Assembly: GCF_002217475.1 (NCBI RefSeq)
Contig: NZ_MUHH01000013.1
Coordinates: forward strand, 96,810 to 160,809
DNA: 64,000 nt
Source of the DNA: Flavobacterium tructae
GTDB taxonomy: Bacteria; Bacteroidota; Bacteroidia; Flavobacteriales; Flavobacteriaceae
Reading direction: 5' to 3'
The position numbers and the translations under genes are program-made. Under the pieces are notes generated by a model, which saw only the letters and a program-made list of their open reading frames with translations, was not told the origin of the DNA and made no database searches. Positions 47,493-56,564 of the stretch are shown here, one piece after another. Numbering within the stretch: position 1 is the first letter of the stretch; each line of letters starts with the position of its first letter.

Positions 47493-49847
47493 ATGAACTA
47501 TTTTAAAATCTTATCACTAGTCTATTTTGTGTGTTTGCTCTCTTTAAAAGTAAACGCACAAAATATTAGTATAGACGATACCAGAACTCCTGAAGATTTA
47601 GCAAAAAATATTTTAATTAACAGCGCTTGTATCAATGTTACTAGTGTTAATGCAACTGGAAATCCTGCTAATACGGGTAATAGTTATGCTTATTTTAATT
47701 CGGGCGGAGGTAGCTTTCCCTTTTCAGGAGGTATTGTTTTAAGTACATCACCAAGTACAAATGCTTCAGGTCCATTTATACGATCAAACTCTATAGGCGT
47801 TACTAACGATAAGTGGCTGGGTGACTCGGACTTAAATCAGGCCTTAAACAATAACTCGAGTAAACAGGCAACTGTTCTGGAATTTGATTTTATCGCTTTA
47901 GCCAACTCCATCAGCTTTAATTATATTTTTGCTTCAAACGAGTATCAAACCTACTATCCTTGCATCTATTCTGATGGTTTTGCTTTTTTAATAAAAGAAG
48001 CAGGCACTAGCGACCCTTATAAAAATTTAGCCGTCTTACCCAATACGACAACACCGGTTGCTTCTACAACAGTTCATACCAAAATTGAGCCCGCTTTTGT
48101 CAATGGCACCAACTATCCGGGATGTGACCCTTTAAATGAAAATTTTTTCAATGGCTACAATACCATTAATAGCCCCATAAATTACGCCGGGCAAACTGTA
48201 GTCATGAATGCTCATACAGATGTAATTCCCAACAAAAAATACCACCTAAAACTGGTAATTGCTGATGATCCGACAGGGCAATTCAACTCTGCTGTTTTTA
48301 TAGAAGCCGGTAGTTTTATCTCCAGAATAAATCTTGGAACCAACAAAACAATTGCCGATAAAAATCCGGCCTGTTTTGGAGAAAGTATTGTCTTAGATAC
48401 ACGTCTGGACAGCAATCTTTATACTTTTAAATGGTTTAAAGAAACTACCACTGATAACTATGCAGAAATTTCTCCGGCAGAAACCGGTTCTGCTTATACT
48501 GTTACAACATCTGGCAATTATAAGGTTGAAGCCACACTAATAGGAACAACTTGTGTGGCCACCGGAAAAATTAAAATTGAGTTTGCTCCTGAGATTCTGT
48601 CCACCAACACTTCATTAGTACAATGTGACGATGATACCGACGGAATATCGGTTTTTGATTTGACAAAGGTCGCTAATATTGTGAAAAACAATGTTGCAGA
48701 AACGCTGAACAAAGGATACTACGAATCACTAGCTGATGCTCAAACTAAAACGAATCCAATCACAACTCCTGAAAAGTATAGTAATAAATCCCAAAATCAG
48801 GTCATTTACGTCCGACTTGAAAACCAATATGGCTGTAGTAAAATCGCAGAAGTAACGTTGCAAATTTCCAACACCACAATTTCCCCACAAAATCCATTTG
48901 CAACTTGTGACGGAGATGACAAACAAGACGGATTTTATCAATTTGATCTTAATACACAGGTAACCTCTCAACTTTCGACAGGTTTACCTACGGGCATCAC
49001 TTTCAGTTACTATTTAAATGTAAATGATGCTCTGGCAGCTACAAATACATTACCTAATATCTTTAAAAACACTACCGCTTTTACCCAAACCATTTATGCT
49101 AAAGCCACAAATGGGTCTGATTGTTACGACATTCTTCCCATAACTCTTATTGTAAACACTTTTGATCCCCCAAATTTTCAAGACGAATCAAAATACTTGT
49201 GTAAAGGGGAGCAGATTACCCTGGATGTTGCCACTGGTTTCGCCAGCTATTTATGGAATACCGGAGCGGCATCAAATTCCATTACAGTAAACACAGCCGG
49301 TGATTATTCCGTACTTGTAAAAGACATTAACGGCTGCGAAAAAACCAAAAAATTTAAAGTAATACTGTCTGAATCTGCGATTATAAGCGGTGCAGATACA
49401 AAAGATTTCTCTGGCGATGAGAACTCGGTCTTAATTCAATACACAGGGGTAGGTAATTATGAATTTTCATTGGATGGAAGTGTTTTTCAGGACGCCCCTT
49501 TATTTACTAATGTCAAACCCGGAGTTTACAATGCTATCGCAAGAGACAAAAACGGCTGCGGACCATCAAACCAATATCAGGTTTACATTGCAGACTACCC
49601 AAGATTCTTTACTCCAAATGGAGATGGTTATAATGATTTATGGCTAATTAAAAACTCCGATCAGCTTCCGGTTTACAAAATATTCATTTTTGATCGTTAT
49701 GGAAAATTACTCAAACAAATGGATCAAAATACACTGGGCTGGAACGGCCAATTTAATAACCAACAATTGCCAGCAGATGACTATTGGTTCAACCTTCAAT
49801 TTGTTAATGGCAGAGTCATAAAAGGTCACTTCAGCTTAAAAAGATAA
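47493..49847 (+). CDS. Choice-of-anchor L domain protein with T9SS type B sorting domain
   Basis: 784 residues. The signal peptide ends near LKVNAQ. A choice-of-anchor L domain follows (about 30-270: PEDLAKNILINSACINVTSVNATGN, FSGGIVLSTSPS, FDFIALANSISFNYIFASNEYQTY). Then come Ig-like/PKD-like segments with paired Cys (LCKGEQITLDVATGFASYLWNTGA). The last 80 residues are a type B T9SS sorting domain: YPRFFTPNGDGYNDLW, VYKIFIFDRYGKLLKQM, GWNGQFNNQQLPADDYWF and a basic end. It is therefore secreted across the outer membrane, probably to the surface, and could be adhesive. Confidence 0.92.
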   Translation: MNYFKILSLVYFVCLLSLKVNAQNISIDDTRTPEDLAKNILINSACINVTSVNATGNPANTGNSYAYFNSGGGSFPFSGGIVLSTSPSTNASGPFIRSNSIGVTNDKWLGDSDLNQALNNNSSKQATVLEFDFIALANSISFNYIFASNEYQTYYPCIYSDGFAFLIKEAGTSDPYKNLAVLPNTTTPVASTTVHTKIEPAFVNGTNYPGCDPLNENFFNGYNTINSPINYAGQTVVMNAHTDVIPNKKYHLKLVIADDPTGQFNSAVFIEAGSFISRINLGTNKTIADKNPACFGESIVLDTRLDSNLYTFKWFKETTTDNYAEISPAETGSAYTVTTSGNYKVEATLIGTTCVATGKIKIEFAPEILSTNTSLVQCDDDTDGISVFDLTKVANIVKNNVAETLNKGYYESLADAQTKTNPITTPEKYSNKSQNQVIYVRLENQYGCSKIAEVTLQISNTTISPQNPFATCDGDDKQDGFYQFDLNTQVTSQLSTGLPTGITFSYYLNVNDALAATNTLPNIFKNTTAFTQTIYAKATNGSDCYDILPITLIVNTFDPPNFQDESKYLCKGEQITLDVATGFASYLWNTGAASNSITVNTAGDYSVLVKDINGCEKTKKFKVILSESAIISGADTKDFSGDENSVLIQYTGVGNYEFSLDGSVFQDAPLFTNVKPGVYNAIARDKNGCGPSNQYQVYIADYPRFFTPNGDGYNDLWLIKNSDQLPVYKIFIFDRYGKLLKQMDQNTLGWNGQFNNQQLPADDYWFNLQFVNGRVIKGHFSLKR

Positions 49848-49911
49848 AAACTTCACACTTCTTATTCCGAAAATCTGTAAAGAAATTCCTGTCCGAAAAT
49901 TCCAAGACAAA

Positions 49912-49948
49912 AAAAAGCCAAATTCCACTGATTGGAATTTGGCTTTTT
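49912..49948. terminator. Bidirectional terminator between the surface protein and typA
   Basis: AAGCCAAATTCCA (49915-49927) pairs with TGGAATTTGGCTT (49933-49945) around a 5-nt loop, with A- and T-runs outside. It serves the convergent genes ending at 49847 (plus) and 49968 (minus). Confidence 0.88.
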
Positions 49949-49967
49949 ATATTGAATTTTAAACTCC

Positions 49968-51764
49968 TTAGAATTTAAATCTTTTTCTATCAGTTTCTGT
50001 CAAATAGATTTTTCTCAAACGAATAGATTTTGGAGTAACCTCTACATATTCATCTTTTTGAATGTACTCTAATGCTTCCTCTAAAGAGAAAATGATTGGA
50101 GGAATAATTCTCGCTTTATCATCAGCTCCGGAAGAACGAACGTTAGATTGTTTTTTCTCTTTCGTTACGTTAACACACATATCATCACTACGAGAGTTTT
50201 CTCCAATTACCTGTCCTTCGTAAATTTCGGCATTTGGTTCAACAAAAAACTTACCACGATCTTGTAATTTATCAATAGAATAAGGAATAGCTTTTCCTTT
50301 TTCCATAGAAATTAACGAACCTTTGTTACGTCCGGCAATTTCTCCTTTATAAGGCTCATATCCAATGAAACGGTGCGCCATAATAGCCTCACCAGCTGTT
50401 GCAGTAAGTAATTGGTTACGTAATCCAATAATTCCACGTGATGGAATATTAAATTTAACGATCATACGTTCCCCTTTAGTTTCCATACTCAACATTTCAC
50501 CTTTACGCATGGTAACAAACTCTACTGCTCTACCTGAAAGATTCTCTGGTAAATCGATTGTCAATTCCTCAATTGGCTCACATTTTTGACCATCAATTTC
50601 TTTGATGATAACTTGTGGCTGACCAATTTGCAACTCATACCCTTCTCTTCTCATTGTTTCAATAAGAACAGATAAGTGAAGTACTCCACGACCAAAAACC
50701 ATGAATTTATCAGCAGAATCAGTTTCACCTAACTTCATTGCTAAGTTTTTCTCTAATTCTTTTGTCAATCTTTCTCTAATGTGACGAGAAGTTACAAATT
50801 TACCTTCTTTACCAAAGAAAGGAGAGTCATTAATAGTAAACAACATACTCATTGTTGGCTCATCAATAGCAATAGATGCTAAACCTTCAGGATTTTCAAA
50901 ATCAGAAATAGTATCACCAATTTCGAAACCTTCAACACCAACAATAGCACAAATATCTCCTGCAATTACTTCTGTTACTTTTTTACGTCCAAGACCTTCA
51001 AAAGTATGTAATTCCTTAATTCTTGATTTTGTTACGGCACCATCTCTTTTTACCAAAGAAATTGGCATTCCTTCTTTTAAGACACCTCTTTCTAAACGAC
51101 CGATAGCAATACGTCCTGTAAAAGCAGAGAAATCTAAAGATGTAATCAACATTTGAGGATTTCCTTCTGAAACTTTAGGAGCAGGTACATTATCAACAAC
51201 CATATCCAATAATGCCTCAACATTATCCGTTACGTTTTCCCAGTGGTCAGACATCCAGTTGTTTTTAGCAGAACCATAAACTGTTGGGAAATCCAACTGC
51301 CATTCTTCAGCACCTAATTCAAACATTAAGTCAAAAACTTTTTCATGAACTTCTTCAGGAGTACAGTTTTCTTTGTCCACTTTATTGATAACTACGCAAG
51401 GCTTAAGACCTAAGTCAATCGCTTTTTGTAATACGAAACGAGTTTGTGGCATTGGGCCTTCAAAAGCATCCACTAGCAAACATACACCATCGGCCATGTT
51501 CAATACACGTTCTACTTCACCTCCAAAATCCGCGTGGCCAGGAGTGTCAATAATATTGATTTTTGTTCCTTTATATTGAACTGATACGTTCTTTGAAGTA
51601 ATAGTAATACCTCTCTCACGCTCTAAATCGTTATTATCAAGAATTAAATCACCTGTGTTTTCGTTGTCACGAAATAATTGACAGTGATACATAATTTTAT
51701 CAACCAAAGTGGTTTTACCGTGATCGACGTGGGCAATAATTGCAATGTTTCTAATAGATTCCAT
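49968..51764 (-). CDS. typA: Translational GTPase TypA/BipA
   Basis: 598 residues, the full length of BipA. The G-domain motifs are intact: G1 [14 protein letters not shown]2 [10 protein letters not shown]3 [14 protein letters not shown] and G4 [11 protein letters not shown]-like domain II, III and V parts follow ([69 protein letters not shown]) and then the BipA-specific C-terminal domain. It binds ribosomes and helps assembly of the large subunit under stress. A TACCTTTG -7 box lies at 51784-51791 on the minus strand. Confidence 0.96.
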   Translation of the reverse strand: MESIRNIAIIAHVDHGKTTLVDKIMYHCQLFRDNENTGDLILDNNDLERERGITITSKNVSVQYKGTKINIIDTPGHADFGGEVERVLNMADGVCLLVDAFEGPMPQTRFVLQKAIDLGLKPCVVINKVDKENCTPEEVHEKVFDLMFELGAEEWQLDFPTVYGSAKNNWMSDHWENVTDNVEALLDMVVDNVPAPKVSEGNPQMLITSLDFSAFTGRIAIGRLERGVLKEGMPISLVKRDGAVTKSRIKELHTFEGLGRKKVTEVIAGDICAIVGVEGFEIGDTISDFENPEGLASIAIDEPTMSMLFTINDSPFFGKEGKFVTSRHIRERLTKELEKNLAMKLGETDSADKFMVFGRGVLHLSVLIETMRREGYELQIGQPQVIIKEIDGQKCEPIEELTIDLPENLSGRAVEFVTMRKGEMLSMETKGERMIVKFNIPSRGIIGLRNQLLTATAGEAIMAHRFIGYEPYKGEIAGRNKGSLISMEKGKAIPYSIDKLQDRGKFFVEPNAEIYEGQVIGENSRSDDMCVNVTKEKKQSNVRSSGADDKARIIPPIIFSLEEALEYIQKDEYVEVTPKSIRLRKIYLTETDRKRFKF

Positions 51765-51896
51765 CTGTGATTTTTAATGGGTGCAAAGGTACACTTTATT
51801 TTGATATAAAAAACGTTTCTGCGATAGTTTGCGTAGAGACAAGTAATTAGTAACCCAAAAACAATGTAAATTTAAGTCTAAATTGAACTTTTGTTA

Positions 51897-51928
51897 TTGT
51901 TTAATTATAGTTAATTTAACTATATTTG
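51897..51928 (+). promoter_or_regulatory. Promoter with overlapping palindrome upstream of the PAS kinase
   Basis: TTG at 51897-51899 and TATATTTG at 51921-51928 (21-bp spacer) form a good Flavobacterium promoter. A perfect TATAGTTAA-T-TTAACTATA palindrome (51906-51924) fills the spacer and enters the -7 box. The kinase ATG is at 51933, so the transcript would be leaderless or nearly so. Confidence 0.55.
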
Positions 51929-51932
51929 AGTG

Positions 51933-53642
51933 ATGAAAAGTAAAACTCTCCAAATTACTCTAGTTTATATTATCATATCGTTATTTGTGGCAATCATCTG
52001 TCATAAATTACTTACGACTTACTTTTCAAAGACCGATTACTACATTGTTTTTTTTTTAAAGGACATTTTTTTCATCCTGAGCACTGCACTGTTTTTCAAA
52101 TACATACTTTCTAAAAACGAGAAAAAAAACATTACTATTTTCAAAAAATTAAAAGAAACAAACGAAGAAATAAAGGAATCAAACGAAAAATATGACATTG
52201 TAGCCAAAGCAACAAGTGACACCATTTGGGATTGGAAAATTCAGGAAGACAGCATCAATTGGAACAAAGGAATAGAAAACGTTTTTGGATACAATCCAAC
52301 GGAAGTTGGAAAAACATCCAAATGGTGGTTTGACAAGATTCATCCGGAAGACAGCATCAGAATGTCTATCAAACTATACTCTTTTATAGAACAAAAAACA
52401 GAAAAATGGCAGGATCAGTATCGTTTTAAATGTGCCGACGGGAGCTACAAATATGTTTTGGACAGAGGTTTTCTTCTCAAAGATGAAAACGGAAGAGCCA
52501 TCAGAATGATTGGAGCCATTCAAGACATTACCAAACAAAAGGAAGAAGAACAACGATTAAGACTTTTAGAAACTGTAATTACACAATCTAAAGATTCCAT
52601 ATTAATAACAGAAGCCAATTCACCGGATCGAAAAATACCTAAAATTGTTTACGTTAACCCTGCTTTTTCACAAATGTCAGGATACATGTCAAATGAAATA
52701 ATTGGAAAATCTCCCAATATTTTCAAAGGTCCAAAATCCGATTCAGAAGAATTAAAAAAACTCTTAAGAGCTATAAAAAATGAAGAAGAGTGCCTAATTG
52801 AGACTATAACCTATACTAAATCAAAAGAAGAATACTGGGTAAGATTCTCCATGATCCCTATTTTTAATACTGAAGGCGTTATTTCACACTGGATCTCCAT
52901 TCAAAGAGACATTACCGATGAAAAGAAACTAGAGACAGAAAAAGAACACCTAATTAGAGAATTAACCCAAAACAACAAAGACTTAAAACAATTCTCCTAC
53001 ATTACCTCACACAATTTACGTGCGCCATTATCCAATTTAATCGGACTATTAAATCTTATTGAGGACATCCCTGTCGAAAACGAAGAACTCGAAGAAATCC
53101 TGTCCGGTTTTACAAAATCAACACATTTGCTAAACGAAACCATTAACGACTTAGTAAAAGTAATCATCATCAAAGACAACCCTTCCATGCAAAAAGAGGA
53201 AGTCTCACTACAAGAAGTTTTTGAAAATGTATTTAGTCAGCTATCATTTCAAATCGAACTGCACAAACCCATTATCAAACTCAAATTCGATAAAGTTCCG
53301 TTGCTAAACACAAACAAAGCCTATATCGAAAGCATTTTACTAAACCTACTTACCAATTCTATAAAATACAAATCAGAAAACAGAAAATTAAAAATATCCA
53401 TTACAGCAGAACAAATCGACCAAAAAGCAATTCTAACTTTCAAAGACAACGGAATTGGAATTGATTTAGAAAGAAATCGCGACAAAGTCTTTGGGCTGTA
53501 CCAACGATTCCACAACTACCCCGACAGTAAAGGACTAGGCTTATATCTTGTAAAATCACAAGTCGAAACCATGGGAGGAACCATCAGTATTGATAGTGAA
53601 GTCAACAAAGGCACCACATTTACAATAACATTCAAAAACTAA
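51933..53642 (+). CDS. PAS-domain sensor histidine kinase
   Basis: 569 residues from ATG 51933. Two N-terminal membrane segments (about 8-30 and 38-58) are followed by a coiled linker. The first PAS domain runs about 75-200 (TSDTIWDWKIQEDSINWNKGIENVFGYNPTEV plus the PAC DRGFLLKDENGRAIRMIGAIQDIT); the second about 210-330 (NPAFSQMSGYMSNEIIGKSPNIFKG). The DHp domain with SYITSHNLRAPLSNLIGLL follows, then an ATPase with NLLTNSIKYKSE, FKDNGIGIDLERN and KGLGLYLVKSQVETMGG. The receiver gene 6 bp downstream is its probable partner. The sensed signal is unknown. Confidence 0.93.
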   Translation: MKSKTLQITLVYIIISLFVAIICHKLLTTYFSKTDYYIVFFLKDIFFILSTALFFKYILSKNEKKNITIFKKLKETNEEIKESNEKYDIVAKATSDTIWDWKIQEDSINWNKGIENVFGYNPTEVGKTSKWWFDKIHPEDSIRMSIKLYSFIEQKTEKWQDQYRFKCADGSYKYVLDRGFLLKDENGRAIRMIGAIQDITKQKEEEQRLRLLETVITQSKDSILITEANSPDRKIPKIVYVNPAFSQMSGYMSNEIIGKSPNIFKGPKSDSEELKKLLRAIKNEEECLIETITYTKSKEEYWVRFSMIPIFNTEGVISHWISIQRDITDEKKLETEKEHLIRELTQNNKDLKQFSYITSHNLRAPLSNLIGLLNLIEDIPVENEELEEILSGFTKSTHLLNETINDLVKVIIIKDNPSMQKEEVSLQEVFENVFSQLSFQIELHKPIIKLKFDKVPLLNTNKAYIESILLNLLTNSIKYKSENRKLKISITAEQIDQKAILTFKDNGIGIDLERNRDKVFGLYQRFHNYPDSKGLGLYLVKSQVETMGGTISIDSEVNKGTTFTITFKN

Positions 53643-53647
53643 CTCAT

Positions 53648-54061
53648 ATGCTGGAGCAAATTTTATGTATAGACGATGATCCAATCACGTTGATGTTATG
53701 CAAAAAAGTAATTTCGAAATCATCATTCTCAAAAGAAATCATCACAGCTCAGAATGGTGAAGAAGCATTACACCATTTCAATACACTTAAATACACCAAC
53801 AACAAAAACAAAGCAAACAAAAAACCGGAACTGATTTTTTTAGATCTAAACATGCCCGTAATGGGCGGTTGGGAATTTCTGGATCATTTCACCTCTCCGG
53901 CTTACAAAGAATTCAATACGGCAAATGTAATTGTTCTCTCCTCTACTATTGATCCTGAAGATTTGGCCAAGGCAAAAAAATACCCCATTATAATCGATTT
54001 CCTTTCAAAACCAATCACCCTTCCAATGCTGGAGTATCTTAAAAAGAAAATTGGAATCTAA
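53648..54061 (+). CDS. Stand-alone response regulator receiver protein
   Basis: 137 residues, a receiver domain only: CIDDDPITLMLCKK (acidic pocket), Asp66 in LIFLDLNMPVMGGWEFL, VIVLSSTIDPEDL and Lys in FLSKPITLPML. A lysine/asparagine-rich loop (YTNNKNKANKKPE) lengthens the region before the phospho-acceptor strand. There is no output domain, so it acts by protein contact. It sits 6 bp after the PAS kinase gene and overlaps nothing downstream. Confidence 0.93.
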   Translation: MLEQILCIDDDPITLMLCKKVISKSSFSKEIITAQNGEEALHHFNTLKYTNNKNKANKKPELIFLDLNMPVMGGWEFLDHFTSPAYKEFNTANVIVLSSTIDPEDLAKAKKYPIIIDFLSKPITLPMLEYLKKKIGI

Positions 54062-54148
54062 CCTCAGAATTTCAAATTCCAAATTTCAAATTCCAAACCA
54101 CAATCAAATACTATTGCACCTTAAAAATCTTCCGAATAATACAAAAAA

Positions 54149-54172
54149 AAAAGTCCTCAAAAGAGGACTTTT
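54149..54172 (-). terminator. Terminator of rpsT
   Basis: AAAAGTCCTC (54149-54158) pairs perfectly with GAGGACTTTT (54163-54172) around a 4-nt loop. On the minus strand it is followed by T8 or more, 25 bp after the rpsT stop. It may also work for the plus strand. Confidence 0.85.
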
Positions 54173-54196
54173 ATATTTTTATCAAATTGTAATTAA

Positions 54197-54448
54197 TTAC
54201 AATTTAGCAACATGTTTAGTTAATTTAGACTTCAAGTTAGAAGCTTTATTATCATGAATGATGTTCTTTTTAGCTAATTTATCAATCATAGAGATAACAG
54301 TTGATAATTTAGAAGATGCATCAGCTTTATCAGTAGCTAATCTTAACGCTTTAATAGCATTACGAGTAGTTTTATGCTGGTATCTGTTAAGAACTCTTCT
54401 TTTTTCGTTACTTCTGATTCTTTTTAATGCTGACTTATGATTTGCCAT
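54197..54448 (-). CDS. rpsT: 30S ribosomal protein S20
   Basis: 83 residues, basic and helical, with the S20 pattern MANHKSALKRIRSNEKRRVLNRYQHKTTRNAIKALR and the later IDKLAKKNIIHDNKASNLKSKLTKHVAKL. It is a primary 16S rRNA binder of the small subunit. It lies downstream of three tRNA-Glu genes on the same strand and has its own terminator. Confidence 0.96.
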   Translation of the reverse strand: MANHKSALKRIRSNEKRRVLNRYQHKTTRNAIKALRLATDKADASSKLSTVISMIDKLAKKNIIHDNKASNLKSKLTKHVAKL

Positions 54449-54605
54449 TTTCTTTTAATTTTTAGATGTAATAATTATTATAAATACTAGTTAAAAAAGA
54501 AAAACCTCCCACAATTATAAAACAATCACTTTGGTTTTAACTAATAAAACAAAAACCGAGACACCAATTTTTATTTTACAAAACTTATTTACAACTAATT
54601 TTTTG

Positions 54606-54677
54606 TAGTCTGTAAGGGAATCGAACCCCTGTTACCAGGACGAAAGCCTGGAGTCCTAACCCCTAGACGAACAGACC
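54606..54677 (-). tRNA. tRNA-Glu (TTC), divergent copy
   Basis: 72 nt, minus strand. Acceptor GGTCTGT / ACAGACT, D arm TCTAGGGGTTAGGAC, anticodon stem CCAGG / CCTGG with loop CTTTCGT (anticodon TTC), and T arm with GGTTCGATTCC. It is encoded without a CCA tail. It differs from the two neighbouring tRNA-Glu genes at several places, including G instead of A at position 37 beside the anticodon. Confidence 0.9.
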
Positions 54678-54721
54678 ATCATCGTACTAAGTTTTCTTCA
54701 ATTTAAAGAAATTGAAATTTG

Positions 54722-54793
54722 TAGTCCGTGGGGGAATCGAACCCCCCTTACCAGGATGAAAACCTGGCGTCCTAACCGATAGACGAACGGACC
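54722..54793 (-). tRNA. tRNA-Glu (TTC)
   Basis: 72 nt, minus strand: acceptor GGTCCGT / ACGGACT, anticodon loop TTTTCAT with anticodon TTC, and T loop GGTTCGATTCC. The CCA tail is not encoded. It is identical to the copy at 54833-54904. Confidence 0.95.
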
Positions 54794-54832
54794 ATTACAT
54801 CAAGTTAAATAACTTTGTCGCAGAAAAAAAAG

Positions 54833-54904
54833 TAGTCCGTGGGGGAATCGAACCCCCCTTACCAGGATGAAAACCTGGCGTCCTAACCGATAGACGAACG
54901 GACC
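54833..54904 (-). tRNA. tRNA-Glu (TTC)
   Basis: 72 nt, minus strand, the first of three tandem tRNA-Glu genes in transcription order and identical to the one at 54722-54793. The flanking sequence (39 bp between the two) is AT-rich. A well-formed promoter lies about 20-50 bp upstream. Confidence 0.95.
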
Positions 54905-54926
54905 GTGTGTTTCTCTAATGCGGATG

Positions 54927-54956
54927 CAAAGATACATCTATTTTTTAGTTGCACAA
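54927..54956 (-). promoter_or_regulatory. Promoter of the tRNA-Glu cluster
   Basis: On the minus strand TTG (54956-54954), a 19-bp spacer and TATCTTTG (54934-54927) match the Flavobacterium consensus. The predicted start near 54920 is about 16 nt upstream of the first tRNA. Confidence 0.75.
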
Positions 54957-54984
54957 TAGCTGATGCAATTTTTTTTATTTTTTT

Positions 54985-56463
54985 TTAATATGCCTTAGCA
55001 AAAAGCACTCTTTTAGAAGATGGATTCCCAGTAAACACACAGGTTCCCGCTTCTTCAACAGCATCCAAAGGAATACAACGAATCGTTGCTTTTGTCAGGT
55101 CTTTTATCTTCTCTTCAGTAGCCGCTGTACCATCCCAATGAGCCGATACAAAACCACCTTTTCCATCTAAAATTTCTTTAAATTCCTCAAAGCTATTTAC
55201 TTCCGTAATATGCGTATCACGATAATTCAATGCTCTATTGAATAAATCGACCTGAATCTGCTCTAAAAGATCATTTACATAATTCACAATTCCGTCATTA
55301 GAAACAACCTCTTTAGTCAGTGTATCACGTCTGGCAACTTCAAAAGTTCCATTTTCTAAATCTTTTGGTCCAACCGCGATTCTAACCGGTACCCCTTTCA
55401 ATTCCCATTCCGCAAACTTAAATCCAGGCTTCTGAGTAGTTCGGTCGTCATATTTAACAGAAATCTTCAGCTTTCTTAATTTAGCCGTCAATTCATTAAC
55501 TGCAGCTGTAATTTCAGCCAATTGCTCGTCTGTTTTATAAATCGGAACAATCACCACCTGTATTGGCGCTAAATTTGGAGGCAATACCAACCCCTGATCA
55601 TCAGAATGCGTCATAATCAACGCTCCCATCAAACGAGTCGAAACTCCCCATGAAGTCCCCCAAACATGCTCCTGTTTTCCTTCGGCATTAGCAAACTTAA
55701 CATCAAATGCCTTAGCAAAATTCTGTCCTAAAAAGTGAGAAGTCCCTGCCTGCAACGCTTTTCCATCCTGCATCAAAGCTTCAATACAATACGTTTCATC
55801 AGCACCTGCAAAACGCTCTGTTTCGGTTTTCAATCCTTTTACAACCGGAATTGCCATAAAATTCTCTGCAAAATCAGCATATACATGCATCATTTTTTCA
55901 GATTCCTCTAAAGCTTCAGCTTTTGTAGCATGAGCCGTATGCCCTTCCTGCCACAAGAACTCAGCAGTTCTCAAAAACAAACGTGTACGCATCTCCCAAC
56001 GCACCACATTCGCCCATTGATTAATTAATAAAGGTAAATCTCTGTAAGACTGAACCCAGCCTTTATAAGTAGACCAAATAATCGCTTCACTCGTCGGACG
56101 AACAATAAGCTCTTCCTCCAGCTTCGCATTTGGATCTACAATAAGCTTTCCGGGTTTTTCCGGATCATTTTTTAATCTATAATGTGTTACAATAGCACAC
56201 TCTTTCGCAAATCCTTCTGCATTTTTCTCTTCCGCTTCAAACATGCTCTTAGGCACAAATAAAGGAAAATACGCATTCTGATGTCCTGTTTCTTTAAACA
56301 TTCGATCCAATTCCGCCTGCATTTTTTCCCAAATAGCGTATCCGTAAGGTTTAATAACCATACAGCCTCTAACTCCTGAATTTTCAGCTAGATCCGCTTT
56401 TACAACCAGCTCGTTATACCATTTTGAATAATCTTCTGATCTTGTAGTGAGGTTCTTACTCAT
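54985..56463 (-). CDS. proS: Prolyl-tRNA synthetase, archaeal/eukaryotic-type
   Basis: 492 residues, the short class II form without the INS editing insertion of E. coli ProRS. Motif 1 is near [37 protein letters not shown]. Motif 2 is in [32 protein letters not shown], and motif 3 in [17 protein letters not shown] His-anticodon-type domain ([16 protein letters not shown]) and a C-terminal zinc-domain-like end ([30 protein letters not shown]) follow. It charges tRNA-Pro. It lies upstream of the tRNA-Glu cluster. Confidence 0.95.
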   Translation of the reverse strand: MSKNLTTRSEDYSKWYNELVVKADLAENSGVRGCMVIKPYGYAIWEKMQAELDRMFKETGHQNAYFPLFVPKSMFEAEEKNAEGFAKECAIVTHYRLKNDPEKPGKLIVDPNAKLEEELIVRPTSEAIIWSTYKGWVQSYRDLPLLINQWANVVRWEMRTRLFLRTAEFLWQEGHTAHATKAEALEESEKMMHVYADFAENFMAIPVVKGLKTETERFAGADETYCIEALMQDGKALQAGTSHFLGQNFAKAFDVKFANAEGKQEHVWGTSWGVSTRLMGALIMTHSDDQGLVLPPNLAPIQVVIVPIYKTDEQLAEITAAVNELTAKLRKLKISVKYDDRTTQKPGFKFAEWELKGVPVRIAVGPKDLENGTFEVARRDTLTKEVVSNDGIVNYVNDLLEQIQVDLFNRALNYRDTHITEVNSFEEFKEILDGKGGFVSAHWDGTAATEEKIKDLTKATIRCIPLDAVEEAGTCVFTGNPSSKRVLFAKAY

Positions 56464-56505
56464 ATCGAATAGTTTGGCACAAATTTTGTTTTAATAATTT
56501 TAACT

Positions 56506-56544
56506 AAATAGTTTGACAAAACTAACTATTTTTGTAATGTGCAA
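56506..56544. promoter_or_regulatory. Divergent promoter region between proS and the Gly-rich lipoprotein gene
   Basis: On the minus strand TAGTTTTG (56524-56517) with TTG at 56544-56542 (17-bp spacer) is a proS promoter. On the plus strand TATTTTTG (56527-56534) is a -7 match for the lipoprotein gene. Both lie within an inverted repeat AAATAGTT (56506-56513) / AACTATTT (56524-56531). Confidence 0.55.
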
Positions 56545-56564
56545 CAATAAAAAACACCACAGAT

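Noticed and set aside
54051..54257. Plus-strand frame of 68 codons after the receiver gene
   Set aside because: It runs through an AATTTCAAATTCCA direct repeat and the rpsT terminator and ends inside rpsT on the opposite strand; composition is not coding-like.
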